A DNA stretch of 64,000 bases from Aestuariispira ectoiniformans (GCF_025136295.1 NZ_CP062788.1:1178001-1242000), one strand, 5' to 3'; shown: positions 45,357 through 55,887, counted from the first letter of the stretch. The notes: generated from the letters alone by a model not told the origin. Program-made: numbers and translations.

Positions 45357-46339
45357 ACACGCGCACGCTTCCTCTCATGGCGACCATCGCCATCTTTCTC
45401 GTGGCCTATGCGGTGTGCTACGCGCAGTTTCCCGCGATGCTTTCCACGCGGGTCATCGGCAATCTGATGACGGACAACGCGTTCCTCGGAATTGTCGCGG
45501 TCGGCATGACGTTCGTCATCCTGTCCGGAGGGATCGACCTGTCGGTCGGCTCGGTGGTCGCGTTCTCGGGGGTGTTCATCGCCGTTGTTCTGCGCGACAC
45601 TTCCCTGCCGCCGCTCCTGGTGTTCGCGCTCCTTCTCGTCATGACGACGGCGTTCGGGGCCTGCATGGGGGCGCTGATCCACTATCTTGAGATGCCGCCC
45701 TTCATCGTCACATTGGCGGGAATGTTCCTGGCGCGGGGGGCGGCCTACGTGCTGACGCTGGACTCTGTGCCGATCGACCATGCGTTCTTTGATCAGCTCC
45801 AGGGCATGTATTACCTGATGCCGGGGAAAGGCCGGTTGACACTTATAGGCGGCCTGATGGCGCTCGTTGTTTTGATGGGTATGTTGGTGGCGCACCGGAC
45901 GAAGTTCGGAACGAACGTCTATGCCTTGGGGGGCGGCCTGCAGACCGCCAAACTCATGGGTGTGCCGGTCGGGCGTACGATGATTCGGATCTATGGGATG
46001 TCGGGCTTCTTGGCCGGGCTGGCGGGGATTGTGTTCTCGATCTACACCTCAGCGGGCTATCCGCTGGCGACCGTCGGTGTCGAGCTGGATGCGATCGCCG
46101 CCGTTGTGATCGGGGGGACATTGCTGACCGGCGGCGCCGGGTTTGTATTCGGCACCTTCATTGGCGTGATGATCATGGGCTTGATCCAGACCTACATTAT
46201 CTTCGACGGCACCCTTTCAAGCTGGTGGACCAAAATCGTAGTTGGTATTCTCCTTTTTTCTTTTATCGTTCTGCAAAAGGCTTTGGTCTGGATATCGAGC
46301 CGGGAGCGGGCGAGGGCGCGACTTAGGGAGACGGGTTAG
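45353..46339 (+). CDS. yjfF: Sugar ABC transporter permease (YjfF-like)
   Basis: A 328-aa CUT2 permease; LSGGIDLSVGSVVAFSG and ALGGGLQTAKLMGVPVG are conserved marks, and the C-terminus (SWWTKIVVGILLFSFIVLQK) fits YjfF. It overlaps ytfT by 4 bp and its stop abuts the start of the next gene. With YtfT it completes the YtfQRT-YjfF importer. Confidence 0.92.
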   Translation: MNTRTLPLMATIAIFLVAYAVCYAQFPAMLSTRVIGNLMTDNAFLGIVAVGMTFVILSGGIDLSVGSVVAFSGVFIAVVLRDTSLPPLLVFALLLVMTTAFGACMGALIHYLEMPPFIVTLAGMFLARGAAYVLTLDSVPIDHAFFDQLQGMYYLMPGKGRLTLIGGLMALVVLMGMLVAHRTKFGTNVYALGGGLQTAKLMGVPVGRTMIRIYGMSGFLAGLAGIVFSIYTSAGYPLATVGVELDAIAAVVIGGTLLTGGAGFVFGTFIGVMIMGLIQTYIIFDGTLSSWWTKIVVGILLFSFIVLQKALVWISSRERARARLRETG

Positions 46340-47074
46340 ATGGCGTTGCTCAAATCGGCAATGGCAGGACGGGCCTCGCGAAACAATCACACATTCGTGG
46401 TCAATGAGCTGGGGGCTGCGATTGTCGGTGGAGAAATCCCGGTCGGAACACTATTGCCCCCGGATAGTGAACTCGAGGAACGGTTCGATGTATCGCGGAC
46501 CGTCCTGCGCGAAGCCATGAAGACATTGGCGGCGAAAGGACTGGTCTATCCTCGCGCACGGGTGGGAACACGGGTCAATGACAGTACGAAATGGAACCTT
46601 CTCGATGCGGACGTCCTCGGTTGGTATTTTGCCATAGGTATTACTGATGAGCTGTTACGTCACCTTTGTGAAATGCGGCTTTCGTTCGAACCATTCGCCG
46701 CGAGTCTCGCTGCGGCGAATGCCTGCGCGGAAGATATCGCGGCCCTGAAGGCCTTCGCCGATAAGATGGCGGCCTCCTGTTCGAATGAGGCGTTCGCGAT
46801 GGCGGATCTCGATTTTCATCTGACGCTTCTCGCCGCGTCAGGGAATCCTTTCATGTATTCGGTGGGCAATCTGATCGAGGCGGCCCTGACGCTGGCCTTC
46901 GAGACGAGTTCGCCAGCCGAGGATCCTGAAAGACGGTTGAAGGTCGCGCATTCTCACCGCCTTGTGGCGGAAGCGATCGAGGTGCGCGATGGAACGGCCG
47001 CCACCAAGGCAATGGAAGCGGTTATTAGGGAGGGCGCCCGCCGCATTTCAAAAAATATAGAGGAGCGGGCGTGA
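46340..47074 (+). CDS. GntR-family (FadR/FCD type) regulator
   Basis: A 244-aa regulator with the winged helix (IPVGTLLPPDSELEERFDVSRTVLREAMKTL split near 37-68) and FCD domain (MADLDFHLTLLAASGN near 153). It starts directly at the yjfF stop and overlaps the mutarotase start by 4 bp, so it is made as part of the operon it probably controls. Local feedback on the ytfQ promoter by a sugar or sugar acid is likely. Confidence 0.88.
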   Translation: MALLKSAMAGRASRNNHTFVVNELGAAIVGGEIPVGTLLPPDSELEERFDVSRTVLREAMKTLAAKGLVYPRARVGTRVNDSTKWNLLDADVLGWYFAIGITDELLRHLCEMRLSFEPFAASLAAANACAEDIAALKAFADKMAASCSNEAFAMADLDFHLTLLAASGNPFMYSVGNLIEAALTLAFETSSPAEDPERRLKVAHSHRLVAEAIEVRDGTAATKAMEAVIREGARRISKNIEERA

Positions 47075-48078
47075 ACGGGGCGCGTCAAGACGTTCCAGGA
47101 GTGCCGGACATTGAAGCCGTGGCGATCTCCGGGCATGGCCTGTCGGCGCGCTTCCTCAACTACGGTGCAACGCTTCAGGACCTCAGATTGGCGAGCGTCG
47201 ATCGATCGCTGGTGCTGGGCTTCGATGAACCGGTGGATTATCTACGCCATGCCGATCAGTATTTCGGGGCGATGGCCGGGCGCTACGCGAATCGGATATG
47301 CGAGGGACGGGCTGTCATCGGCGGCCGGGCTGTTCAGCTTGACCGGAATTTTCTCGACCGGCATCTGCTCCATGGGGGGCGCGACGGCAGTTCAATGCGT
47401 GTCTGGCGGGTGGCAAGCAGGACGACCTCCTCAGTCACTTTTGTCGACAGGCTGCCGGACGGGCATATGGGGTTCCCCGGTTGTCTGGATGTTCAAGTCA
47501 CGTTCGAGATTCTCTCCGGTCCGGCGCTCTCCCTCGAAGTCGAGGCCGAAACAGACGAGGAAACCCTCTGCAATTTCGCACATCACGCCTATTTCAACCT
47601 GGGCGGTAGTGCCTCAATCGAAGGACACCGGTTGCGCATTATAGCCGATCGGTATCTGCCCGTGACCGACACGCTCATCCCGACGGGGGCTTTGGCGGCA
47701 GTGAAGGGCTCGCCGTTCGATTTCCGGAAAGACGCCGTCCTGACCGCCGAACGGCTCTCCACTGGTTACGATCATAATTACTGCCTGGCAGAGCGGCGCG
47801 TGGATCTGCGACCGGTCGCGCGGCTGTCCGCACCAGAGGGTGATGTGACCATGACGATCGAGACGACGGAGCCCGGCCTGCAGTTCTACGACGGGGCCGG
47901 CATCAATGCGGGGCCTTACCGCGCCTATGCCGGATTGGCGCTGGAGCCGCAAATCTGGCCGGACGCACCCAACCACACAGGGTTTCCGTCCGCCCTGTTG
48001 CGGCCTGGCGAAACATACCGCCAGCACACGGTCTTCTCTTTTGCTCAGAGCCATCCGCCGGAGGCATTGCCACGTTGA
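47071..48078 (+). CDS. Aldose 1-epimerase (mutarotase) family protein
   Basis: A 335-aa galactose-mutarotase-like protein. Key residues are visible: NYGATLQDL, GRYANRI, LLHGG (first histidine region), HAYFNLGG with the catalytic acid histidine near residue 173, and LEPQIWPDAPNH carrying the catalytic glutamate near residue 291. It speeds alpha/beta anomer exchange of the imported sugar. The GTG start overlaps the GntR stop. Its presence suggests that the operon imports a free aldose such as galactose or arabinose. Confidence 0.88.
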   Translation: MNGARQDVPGVPDIEAVAISGHGLSARFLNYGATLQDLRLASVDRSLVLGFDEPVDYLRHADQYFGAMAGRYANRICEGRAVIGGRAVQLDRNFLDRHLLHGGRDGSSMRVWRVASRTTSSVTFVDRLPDGHMGFPGCLDVQVTFEILSGPALSLEVEAETDEETLCNFAHHAYFNLGGSASIEGHRLRIIADRYLPVTDTLIPTGALAAVKGSPFDFRKDAVLTAERLSTGYDHNYCLAERRVDLRPVARLSAPEGDVTMTIETTEPGLQFYDGAGINAGPYRAYAGLALEPQIWPDAPNHTGFPSALLRPGETYRQHTVFSFAQSHPPEALPR

Positions 48079-48216
48079 CAATGCCATTTCACCAATTGAA
48101 GGGGCTTGGCCTGAAGGGCTCCAGTCTACGACAAGGTTGCTATAAGCAGGTTCGCCTCCGGTAAGCTGAACCCCAAGTTTGGACCACTGCAGTTTTCGAG
48201 AAAACTTCAATACGAT

Positions 48217-50256
48217 CTAAACAAGTGGGAACAGGCATGCGTGTTCCCGATGGTCGGCCGTTTGCACATGGCCGGGTTTTTCCTGTTCGCATTGCGGTTT
48301 GGCATAGGGGCAGCGTTTGACGAAGTCACAACCCTTGGGCCGGTTTAGCAGGCTTGGTACCTCACCGGAGATCGACACATGCTTGCGGCGACGGTCCGGA
48401 TCGGGCTGAGGCACGCCACGCACGAGCGCCTCCGTATAGGGATGCGCCGGGTTGTTGAAGATTTCTTCGGCGTTGCCCTGTTCGACGACGCGGCCCAGAT
48501 ACATGATCGCCAGGCGGTCACTGATATGCCGGACCACCGGCAGATTGTGGGTGATGATCAGATACCCAAGGTTATGTTCCGCCTGCAGGTCCGCCATCAG
48601 GTTCAGGATTTCCCCCTGAACTGATACGTCCAGCCCCGCGGTAGGTTCGTCGGCGATAATCAGTTTCGGGTTCAAGGCAAGAGCCCGGGCCACGCCTACA
48701 CGCCTTGCCTGACCGCCGGATAATTCATGCGGATAGCGTGCCAAAAGCGGTTTTGGGAGTCGCACGAGATCGGCGAGCCGTTCCGCTTCCTCATCCAGGT
48801 CGACATCCGTGATGCCGTGAATCTGGAAGGGTTCCGTGATCAGCGCACGGATGGACTTGCGTGGGCTGAGCGAACCGATCGGGTCCTGGAACATCATGGC
48901 CATGTCCCGGCGCAAAGGTTTGAAGCGCCTTTCTGTCATATTACGAATTTCCCGGCCTTCGAACCGGACAGAACCGTTATAGGCTGCTGCGAGGTTCAGG
49001 ATCGTCCGGCCCAATGTCGTTTTGCCGGACCCGCTCTCCCCCACCAGACCGACCGTCTCGCCGGGGCGAACGGACAGGGTCACGTCCAGTACGGCGTCGA
49101 CGAAGGGGCGCTTCACACCATGAATCTTTGCTTCGATACCGCTCATGGTGCGGAAACGGACATTCAGGTCACGCACATCCAGGACCGGCGTCGCTGTGTT
49201 GGCGGAAGGGGCCGAAGATTGCACAGAGCTATATCCTGTCTGAACAGTCAGCTTATCCAGCGGCGGCAGCCAGCTCTCGTCCCGGTATGGACCGTCCAGG
49301 AGGTGACAGCGTGCCATGCCGCCTTCATGGGTATCCGCCATGGGGGGCGTTTTGTCCCGGCAGGCCGGTAATGCCTTTTGGCAACGGCTTGCGAAAATAC
49401 AGCCGCGCTGTGGCAGGGCCAGGTCTGGAATGTCGCCGGGAATGACCGGCAGTTTGCTCGAGCGCTCCATAATTCGTGCGGGATCACATTCTAATAGGGC
49501 ACGGGTATAGGGATGCTGCGGGTTGTAGAAGATTTCGCGCACATCCCCCGCTTCCACGACTTCACCGGCATACATGACAACCACATCGTCGCAAAGCTCC
49601 GCGATCAGGCCCAGGTTATGGGAGACCACGACGACGGTCGCTTCCAGTTCACGCTGCAATTCCTGCAACAAGTGAATGATCTGCGCTTCCATGGTGACAT
49701 CCAGGGCCGTTGTCGGCTCGTCTGCCAGCAGCAGTTTCGGTCCGGTGAGCAGGGCCATGGCAATCCCGGCGCGTTGTCGCATGCCGCCGGAGAAATGGTG
49801 CGGATACTGGCGGATGCGTGCCTCCGGGTCCGGAATGCCGACTTTTTCCATCATCTCCACGGCCATCCGGAATTTTTCTGAATTGGGAAGGCCCGGGCGG
49901 CGGTAGAGGATATCCAGCATCTGACGTCCATAGGTCAGGACAGGGATCTGTGACGTCATCGGATCCTGGAAAACAACAGAGATATCCTCGCCGCGTTTGG
50001 CGCGCAGCGCCTTTTCACTGAGCTTCAACATATCCTGATCGCCAAACAGGATTTTGCCGCCGGTGACATCGGCATTGCCGGCCAGCAGGCCCAGGATCGA
50101 CCAGAGGACCGTGCTTTTGCCCGACCCGCTTTCGCCGACGATGCCGACAATGCGGTTCTTGCGCACGCCGAAACTGATATCCCTCAGGGCATGGATGCGC
50201 CCGCGGTTTGTCCGGAAATCGACGCAGAGATTTCGGATGTCCAACAGATTTTCCAT
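48217..50256 (-). CDS. Dipeptide/oligopeptide ABC transporter, fused ATP-binding subunits (DppDF type)
   Basis: A 679-aa protein that joins two OPP-class ATPases: domain 1 (about 1-330) with [12 protein letters not shown], signature [15 protein letters not shown] and [12 protein letters not shown]; domain 2 (about 350-679) with [27 protein letters not shown] and [13 protein letters not shown]. Both carry the C-terminal oligopeptide extension with clustered cysteines ([30 protein letters not shown]) that bind an iron-sulfur cluster in this class. The fusion is like GsiA. It is the last gene of the leftward transporter operon. Confidence 0.92.
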   Translation of the reverse strand: MENLLDIRNLCVDFRTNRGRIHALRDISFGVRKNRIVGIVGESGSGKSTVLWSILGLLAGNADVTGGKILFGDQDMLKLSEKALRAKRGEDISVVFQDPMTSQIPVLTYGRQMLDILYRRPGLPNSEKFRMAVEMMEKVGIPDPEARIRQYPHHFSGGMRQRAGIAMALLTGPKLLLADEPTTALDVTMEAQIIHLLQELQRELEATVVVVSHNLGLIAELCDDVVVMYAGEVVEAGDVREIFYNPQHPYTRALLECDPARIMERSSKLPVIPGDIPDLALPQRGCIFASRCQKALPACRDKTPPMADTHEGGMARCHLLDGPYRDESWLPPLDKLTVQTGYSSVQSSAPSANTATPVLDVRDLNVRFRTMSGIEAKIHGVKRPFVDAVLDVTLSVRPGETVGLVGESGSGKTTLGRTILNLAAAYNGSVRFEGREIRNMTERRFKPLRRDMAMMFQDPIGSLSPRKSIRALITEPFQIHGITDVDLDEEAERLADLVRLPKPLLARYPHELSGGQARRVGVARALALNPKLIIADEPTAGLDVSVQGEILNLMADLQAEHNLGYLIITHNLPVVRHISDRLAIMYLGRVVEQGNAEEIFNNPAHPYTEALVRGVPQPDPDRRRKHVSISGEVPSLLNRPKGCDFVKRCPYAKPQCEQEKPGHVQTADHREHACLFPLV

Positions 50257-50258
50257 GA

Positions 50259-51203
50259 TTAGCGTCCCTTCGCCATGCGCGGGTCAAAGATGTCTCGCAA
50301 CGCCTCACCCAGGAAAGTGAAGCCCAGCGTGGTCAGGATCAGGGGGATGCCCCCGGCGATCACCATCCAGGGGTTGTCCCGGATAACCAGATAGCCTTCA
50401 TTCAGGATCGTGCCCCAACTGGCTGTCGGTGGCAGGACGCCAAGGCCGAGGAAACTGAGCCCGGCTTCGATTGTCACCACAACCGGTACATCCATGGCCG
50501 CCAGGATCACCAGAGGCCCGATCACATTCGGCATCACGTGATGAGCCAGGATACGGGGCATGCCGGCACCAAGCGAGCGTTCTGCCAGGATGAAATCGGT
50601 ATTCCTGAGGGTTAGGGTGGCCGTCCGTGCCATGCGGGCATATTGCGGGATCGACGTGATGATCACGATGGCCATGACCAGTTCCAGGCTGGGCCCTGTC
50701 AGCGCGACGGTGGCCAGGGCCAGGACGATGGTCGGGAAGGCGCGGACCGTGTCGAATAACAACAGCAGCAGGTTATCCAGCCATCGCGGTCCGTAGCCCG
50801 CCAGCATGCCGAGAACCAGGCCGACCGACAGGGCGACCGATACGCCGATTGCCGCAATCTTCAGCGCGACCTGCCCGCCAAAGAGAATACGCGAAAAGGT
50901 ATCGCGGCCCAGCTGATCGGTCCCGGCCAAGTGGTCCATGGTCGGAATCGACAGTCGTGCCGGAATATCGAGGGCATTGGGGTCGTAAGGCGCCAGCCAG
51001 GGGGCGAAAATCGCGCTGGCGAAGAAGGCCAGCACCAGGATCAACCCGGTCATGCCCTGCCAGTTCCGGGTGAATTGCAACAATTTCTGTCGGCGCTCAC
51101 GCGCGGCGGATTCCCGAATATATTCTTCGGAAAGATGGTCCGGCATGCCAGCGGAATCGACGCTTGGGATGCCGGTTTCTGTATTAGAGGGATTCTCGGA
51201 CAC
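50259..51203 (-). CDS. Dipeptide/oligopeptide ABC transporter permease (DppC type)
   Basis: A permease of about 314 aa with an N-terminal OppC_N segment (WQGMTGLILVLAFF) and a BPD_transp_1 domain with the coupling loop ERSLGAGMPRILAHHVMPN. GTG at 51203 and TTG at 51212 are both possible starts inside the end of dppB; an ATG at 51146 is also in frame, and none has a clear ribosome site. Translation is probably coupled to dppB through the overlap. Confidence 0.87.
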   Translation of the reverse strand: MSENPSNTETGIPSVDSAGMPDHLSEEYIRESAARERRQKLLQFTRNWQGMTGLILVLAFFASAIFAPWLAPYDPNALDIPARLSIPTMDHLAGTDQLGRDTFSRILFGGQVALKIAAIGVSVALSVGLVLGMLAGYGPRWLDNLLLLLFDTVRAFPTIVLALATVALTGPSLELVMAIVIITSIPQYARMARTATLTLRNTDFILAERSLGAGMPRILAHHVMPNVIGPLVILAAMDVPVVVTIEAGLSFLGLGVLPPTASWGTILNEGYLVIRDNPWMVIAGGIPLILTTLGFTFLGEALRDIFDPRMAKGR

Positions 51204-52128
51204 GGGGATCAAACCAAGCTATCAAGAGGTCAGAAAACAGGACGATGCTGATATATAGCGAAGTCGCTACAAGCACCGCGCCCTGCACGATTGGAAAGTT
51301 CCGGGCCATGACGGCGTCGAAGATCAGCTTGCCGATGCCGGGCCGCGCAAAGATGATTTCGGCGAATACCGCGGATGAAATCAGACCGCCGAACCCCATG
51401 CCGATCAGCGTGATGGTTGGCAACACAGCAACCCTCAGCGCGTAGCCGTAAACCACCCGGCGGGGTTCCAGCCCGAAGGCATGGGCCGACCGGATGTAGT
51501 TTTCCCCCATCACTTCCAGCATGGAGGCGCGCACCATCCGCGAGACGTAACCAACCCAGCTAAGCCCGACGGCAAATGCCGGCAGGACCAGATGCGATAT
51601 CTGGTCTCCCAGGTCACCGGGCTCACCGGCGCCGATTGCCGGCAGCCAGCGCAGGACCACGGCAAATATCAACAGTGACCAGATCGAGACCACAAAGGAT
51701 GGAACCGCAATGGTGCCAACAGACAGAATACCGACGATGCGGTCCATTGCCGTATTGGGTTTGACGGCCGCGAGGCAGCCGATGGGAATGCCCAGCAGGA
51801 TCGCCCATCCAAGACCGGTCGAAACCAGCGCAAGGGTGAAGCCGATACGTTCGCCAATGATTGTTGTGACGCTTCGGTCGGAGAACACGTCCACGCCAAG
51901 GTCGCCCATGGCGGCGTTTTTCACATAGATCAGGAACTGCATCCACACGGGCTCGTCCAGATGCATTTTCGCTGCATAGCGGGCGACAGCTTCTGGCGTG
52001 GCCCTGGGGCCCAATGCGATCGTCGCCGGATCCCCCGGTATGAGATGCAAGAGAGAAAACAGCACCAGAATGACAGCGAGAACCACTGCTAATGCCAGCC
52101 CCAATCTCTTCACTAGGTAAATAATCAT
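51184..52128 (-). CDS. Dipeptide/oligopeptide ABC transporter permease (DppB type)
   Basis: A 314-aa permease with the typical N-terminus (MIIYLVKRLGLALAV), HLIPGDPATIALGPRAT loop and the coupling segment SAHAFGLEPRRVVYGYALR. ATG at 52128 is chosen since AGGGA precedes it and homologues begin this way; the longer frame to 52191 is rejected. It overlaps the dppC start. Confidence 0.92.
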   Translation of the reverse strand: MIIYLVKRLGLALAVVLAVILVLFSLLHLIPGDPATIALGPRATPEAVARYAAKMHLDEPVWMQFLIYVKNAAMGDLGVDVFSDRSVTTIIGERIGFTLALVSTGLGWAILLGIPIGCLAAVKPNTAMDRIVGILSVGTIAVPSFVVSIWSLLIFAVVLRWLPAIGAGEPGDLGDQISHLVLPAFAVGLSWVGYVSRMVRASMLEVMGENYIRSAHAFGLEPRRVVYGYALRVAVLPTITLIGMGFGGLISSAVFAEIIFARPGIGKLIFDAVMARNFPIVQGAVLVATSLYISIVLFSDLLIAWFDPRVRESL

Positions 52129-52178
52129 TTTGACCGTTCCCTGCTTCTGTAATGCGGGCAGACCTTTGGGGGACAGCT

Positions 52179-52201
52179 CGGGCAGGGACAAGCCCTGCCC
52201 G
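52179..52201 (-). promoter_or_regulatory. Hairpin between the dppA-type and dppB-type genes
   Basis: CGGGCAGGG (52179-52187) and CCCTGCCCG (52193-52201) are perfect 9-bp arms around a 5-nt loop. On the transcript it comes 11 nt after the binding-protein stop. It matches the hairpin position in the three other ABC operons here. Confidence 0.6.
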
Positions 52202-52212
52202 GATACCCGGTC

Positions 52213-53763
52213 CTACGTCCTGGTGAAGCGGCGATAGTTCAACTCCCCGGAGGGGGAGGAATTCACATTGATCGAGGAGCGGTGAACAAAGGTTTCCGGC
52301 TCATGGTTGATCCAGACATAAGCACCGGTTTCTTCCATGATATCCTGCATCTTCAGATAGATCTCACGGCGCTTGGCATCGTCGGTCTCCACGATACCCT
52401 GCTGATATAGCGCATCATATTCCTCGCTCGTCCAGCGCTCCCAGTTCCAGATACCGACCTGGCTGGAAACAAACCACTGGGAGGCCTCATAGGGGTCGGG
52501 AGTCGTGCCGAAACGCATCAGCCACAGTTCCAGGTCCTGCCAGGTGTCGCCTTTGCTTTCCTGGCCCATTTCCCAGAACGGACCGCTGTCCAGTGGCATG
52601 ACCTTTACCGTGATGCCGATGGCCGCGAGGTTCGCCTGGATGATCTGCGCGGCCAGCACACGTTCCTGCTGGTTTAAGGTCCGCAGGGTCAACTGCAGGC
52701 CGGAAACGCCGGCTTCTTCCAACAGAGCCCGGGCCTTGGCCGGGTCGTAGCTGTAATATTTGGTCGCGTCGCGTTGCCCGATCAGGCCGGGGCAGACGAT
52801 GCCGTGTGATTTGCGCGTTGTGCCGGAATAGGCCCCGGCCAGGATCGAATCCACGTCAATGGCATGCTGGATTGCGCGGCGGACCTTTTGATCCTTCAGC
52901 TTCGGATGCTCGGTATTCATGCCCATCCACATATACTGAAGCTCGCCGCCAACGGTGATTTCCGACCCGGCGGGCATTTCCTTCTGATAACGCGCCAGCG
53001 TGTCTGAGCCGATTTTGGTGCAGTCCAGCTCACCGGCCTCGAAGGCCAGTTCGGCGGCTTTGACTTCCGTAATAACGTTGGCTTCCACCCGTTCAAAGGC
53101 CGGTTTGGGGCCGTTCCATTCCGGGTTGGCCTTAAAGGTAGCGCGCTGACCGGGCGTTTGTTCGTAGGTATAGGGGCCGCAGACCGCCGGGAACTTGTTG
53201 GTGAACTTGCCGCCGACATCCTTGACGGCCTGTGCGCAGACAATCGCACCCGGACCATGGCACAGGGTAATCATGATGAAGGGCGCAAAGGCCGTATTCA
53301 GGACAATGGTGCCGGTGCGGTCACCGGTCACTTCAACATGATCCAGGGCGGTGAAATAGCCCGACCAGTCGGATTCCTTCATCCGTTCATAGGAAAACTT
53401 GACGTCGGAGGCTTTGACCGGGCCATAACCGTTGGACCAGACAAGCCCTTCTTCAAGTTCGAAATCGATGTGGGTGGGGTCGCGCTGCTCCAGCTTTTTC
53501 ACGAAATAGGTTGGCTGCCAGCCGAAGGTTTCCCCGTTTCGCGCATATTCCGCCAGGAATGGCAGACACTGTTTCTGGGCTTCGATCTCGGTTGCGCCGG
53601 TCATATAGCCGGGATCGAGAATTTCATTGTCGCTATCAAGGCGCAGCTTGAGCACGTTGCCGTCCGCATAGGCGAATTTCGGCAGTCCTGGCAGCAGGCT
53701 GTAGGCGCCAATCGCGGCGGTCGAGGCCAAAAAGGCGCGCCGGGATGTGGTTAAACTCTTCAT
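52213..53763 (-). CDS. Dipeptide/oligopeptide ABC transporter binding protein (SBP_bac_5)
   Basis: A 516-aa periplasmic receptor with a twin-arginine-like signal (SRRAFLASTAAIGAYSLL), so it may be exported folded by Tat. Family blocks are LKLRLDSDNEILDPGYMTG, FELEEGLVWSNGYGPVKASDV and VRRAIQHAIDVDSI. GGAGAGAGAA precedes the ATG. The hydrolase gene upstream suggests that ligands may be amides, esters or short peptides. Confidence 0.9.
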   Translation of the reverse strand: MKSLTTSRRAFLASTAAIGAYSLLPGLPKFAYADGNVLKLRLDSDNEILDPGYMTGATEIEAQKQCLPFLAEYARNGETFGWQPTYFVKKLEQRDPTHIDFELEEGLVWSNGYGPVKASDVKFSYERMKESDWSGYFTALDHVEVTGDRTGTIVLNTAFAPFIMITLCHGPGAIVCAQAVKDVGGKFTNKFPAVCGPYTYEQTPGQRATFKANPEWNGPKPAFERVEANVITEVKAAELAFEAGELDCTKIGSDTLARYQKEMPAGSEITVGGELQYMWMGMNTEHPKLKDQKVRRAIQHAIDVDSILAGAYSGTTRKSHGIVCPGLIGQRDATKYYSYDPAKARALLEEAGVSGLQLTLRTLNQQERVLAAQIIQANLAAIGITVKVMPLDSGPFWEMGQESKGDTWQDLELWLMRFGTTPDPYEASQWFVSSQVGIWNWERWTSEEYDALYQQGIVETDDAKRREIYLKMQDIMEETGAYVWINHEPETFVHRSSINVNSSPSGELNYRRFTRT

Positions 53764-53865
53764 TTCTCTCTCCTGTTTGGTATTTTTTGGTTGTTCCGAA
53801 ATCTTGGCGTCACTTGCATTTCCCCCTTCAAGTGCACCACGAACCCCGGGGGTGAGGTTTGTCTG

Positions 53866-55887
53866 TTAAACCAGGTTGCGTGGGATGCGTTTGTCCCATT
53901 CCCGGCTGTAGACCAACTCGTCGCCCTCCCATGCCTTCAACGATGCTTCGATGATGAAGTCGTCCTTGTCGGAGGTCAGGCGGGTGGCAGTCTCGCTACG
54001 CATGGACCAGTCGTCGCGCTTGAAGCCACATTCCCAGAAGACCTCGCCTTCCGCGGAGGACTGGTCGTCCGGATGAATGCGGTAGCGTTCGTATCCCTGG
54101 TTTTTCACCGTGAGGTCGTTCGAGACGATTTTGTACAGACCGGCACCGTCAGCCAGACGCATCTCCACAGCACCTGTTTCAGCGTCATTGACGATTTCCC
54201 AATAGCAGTCGGGCTCTTCGATCTGTTCGGTTTCCAGCGCTGTCGCCGCTTCGGCGAGCAGGAAGTCTGCAAGGGTGTTATCCGCCGCAACCGGTTCCCG
54301 CAGGGGCAACTCCAAGGTGCTGCCGTCGGTGTGCAGTGTCATGGTTACCGGCTCCGGTGCTGGCCAGATCATTGGGAAATAACTGGTTGAAATCGCAAGT
54401 CGTATGCGATGTCCGGCGGCGAATTGTTGCGCCACATGCTTCATTGGCACGGTGACGGTATAGACTTTGCCCGGCTCCAAGGGCTCGGGATGTTCATGAC
54501 TGTTCCGGTGGGTCAGGTTCAGAACGCCATAGGAAACCCGTGTGGATCGCCCATTCGGGTCAACATCAACGATACGTGCGGCAACCTGAGCCATTGGGCG
54601 ATCCACAGACAGTTTCAGGGTCAGATTGGCATCGCCGGCCATCTCCAGCGGCGTCTCCAGTGGTGCCGTCTCAAAACACAGGCTTCCAGCGTCGTCCCCA
54701 CGCTGATCAATCGGGGCATCACCCGGCTTGGCATAGCCGCACCATTTGCCGGAGGCCATGCCGACATCCAGCGGAGACTGATGTGTCAGTGCGCCGCATT
54801 GCGACGGCTTGTCGCGCCCCAATATGCCGTCCGCGCCAAGATGGAAGGATGTGCGGTCGATATTCGGCGACGGCCAGCTTGGTTCCGCGACCCAGCGGCC
54901 CTCGCGGCTTTCGTGCCAGCCTTTGGGCGCCACGCTTTTCTGCATGAACAGGCGCAGCGTCGGTTCATCCATAATGCCGGTCTCTTTGCCTTTCAGCCAA
55001 TGATCCCACCAGCGCAGTTCCTCTTTCAGGAAGCCGATCGCCGGGCCCGGTTCGCCGATATGCGGGTATTTATGCGCCCACGGACCGATCAGGCCCTTTT
55101 TGGGGCCTTTCAGGTTTTCCATCAGCCTGAAGACACTGCGGCAATAACCGTCCGCCCAACCGGAGACTGCATATACGGGAATCTGGATAGCGTTCCAGTC
55201 TTCGCAGACGGAACCGTGTTTCCAGAACCTGTCGCGTGTCTGGTGTTCCAGCCAGTTTTTCAGCCAAAGGCCGCTGCCTTCGAGGCGTTCCATCCACAGG
55301 TCTCGCCATCGGTCCCCTACATTGCGGGGGTCGGGTGGCAGGGTATTGCGGCCAAACATGATCGACGCCCAGGAGAGCTGCTCACCCAGAAGGCAGCCTC
55401 CCATATAGTGGACGTCGTCGGCATAGCGATCGTCTGTCGAGCACAAGGTGATGATCGTTTTCAAGGCTGGCGGTTGCATGGCAGCGATTTGCAAACCGTT
55501 GAAACCACCCCAGGAAATGCCGATCATGCCGACATTGCCGTCGCACCATTGTTGGTCGGCAATCCACTGAATGGCGTCAAAGCCGTCCTGAAGTTCCTGC
55601 GCCAGATATTCGTCTTTCATCAGGCCTTCGGAATCACCGGCCCCGCGCAGGTCAAGGCGGACAACCGCATAACCATGGCCCGCCAGATAGGGCTGCATGG
55701 ATGCGTCGCGGCCTGCGGTATAGTCATTCTTTCGATAGGGTAGGTATTCCAGAATGGCGGGCACCGGCTTATCTCCGGCGTCTTCCGGCATCCATACCCG
55801 CGCAGCCAGGATGCAGCCATCCGGCATCGGTACTTCCATATGTTCTGTTTCTTTTATCGCGCAGGGAAAGGACGACACGTATTTCAT
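53866..55887 (-). CDS. CocE/NonD-family serine hydrolase (X-Pro dipeptidyl-peptidase-like)
   Basis: A 673-aa alpha/beta hydrolase: catalytic serine in GISWGGFNG near residue 142, the RLDLRGAGDSEG oxyanion region near 95, a cap region, and a C-terminal jelly-roll domain (PLETPLEMAGDANLTLKLSVD onwards, from about residue 420), the full CocE/S15 plan. Family members cut esters, beta-lactam-type amides or X-Pro peptides. No signal peptide is seen, so it should work in the cytoplasm on compounds imported by the transporter encoded just downstream. Start at 55887 is supported by GGAG; a GTG 12 bp upstream is less likely. Confidence 0.88.
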   Translation of the reverse strand: MKYVSSFPCAIKETEHMEVPMPDGCILAARVWMPEDAGDKPVPAILEYLPYRKNDYTAGRDASMQPYLAGHGYAVVRLDLRGAGDSEGLMKDEYLAQELQDGFDAIQWIADQQWCDGNVGMIGISWGGFNGLQIAAMQPPALKTIITLCSTDDRYADDVHYMGGCLLGEQLSWASIMFGRNTLPPDPRNVGDRWRDLWMERLEGSGLWLKNWLEHQTRDRFWKHGSVCEDWNAIQIPVYAVSGWADGYCRSVFRLMENLKGPKKGLIGPWAHKYPHIGEPGPAIGFLKEELRWWDHWLKGKETGIMDEPTLRLFMQKSVAPKGWHESREGRWVAEPSWPSPNIDRTSFHLGADGILGRDKPSQCGALTHQSPLDVGMASGKWCGYAKPGDAPIDQRGDDAGSLCFETAPLETPLEMAGDANLTLKLSVDRPMAQVAARIVDVDPNGRSTRVSYGVLNLTHRNSHEHPEPLEPGKVYTVTVPMKHVAQQFAAGHRIRLAISTSYFPMIWPAPEPVTMTLHTDGSTLELPLREPVAADNTLADFLLAEAATALETEQIEEPDCYWEIVNDAETGAVEMRLADGAGLYKIVSNDLTVKNQGYERYRIHPDDQSSAEGEVFWECGFKRDDWSMRSETATRLTSDKDDFIIEASLKAWEGDELVYSREWDKRIPRNLV

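Noticed and set aside
54409-55743. 444-codon plus-strand open frame opposite the CocE hydrolase gene
   Set aside because: It is a mirror of a well-supported hydrolase and its translation has no domain or plausible composition.
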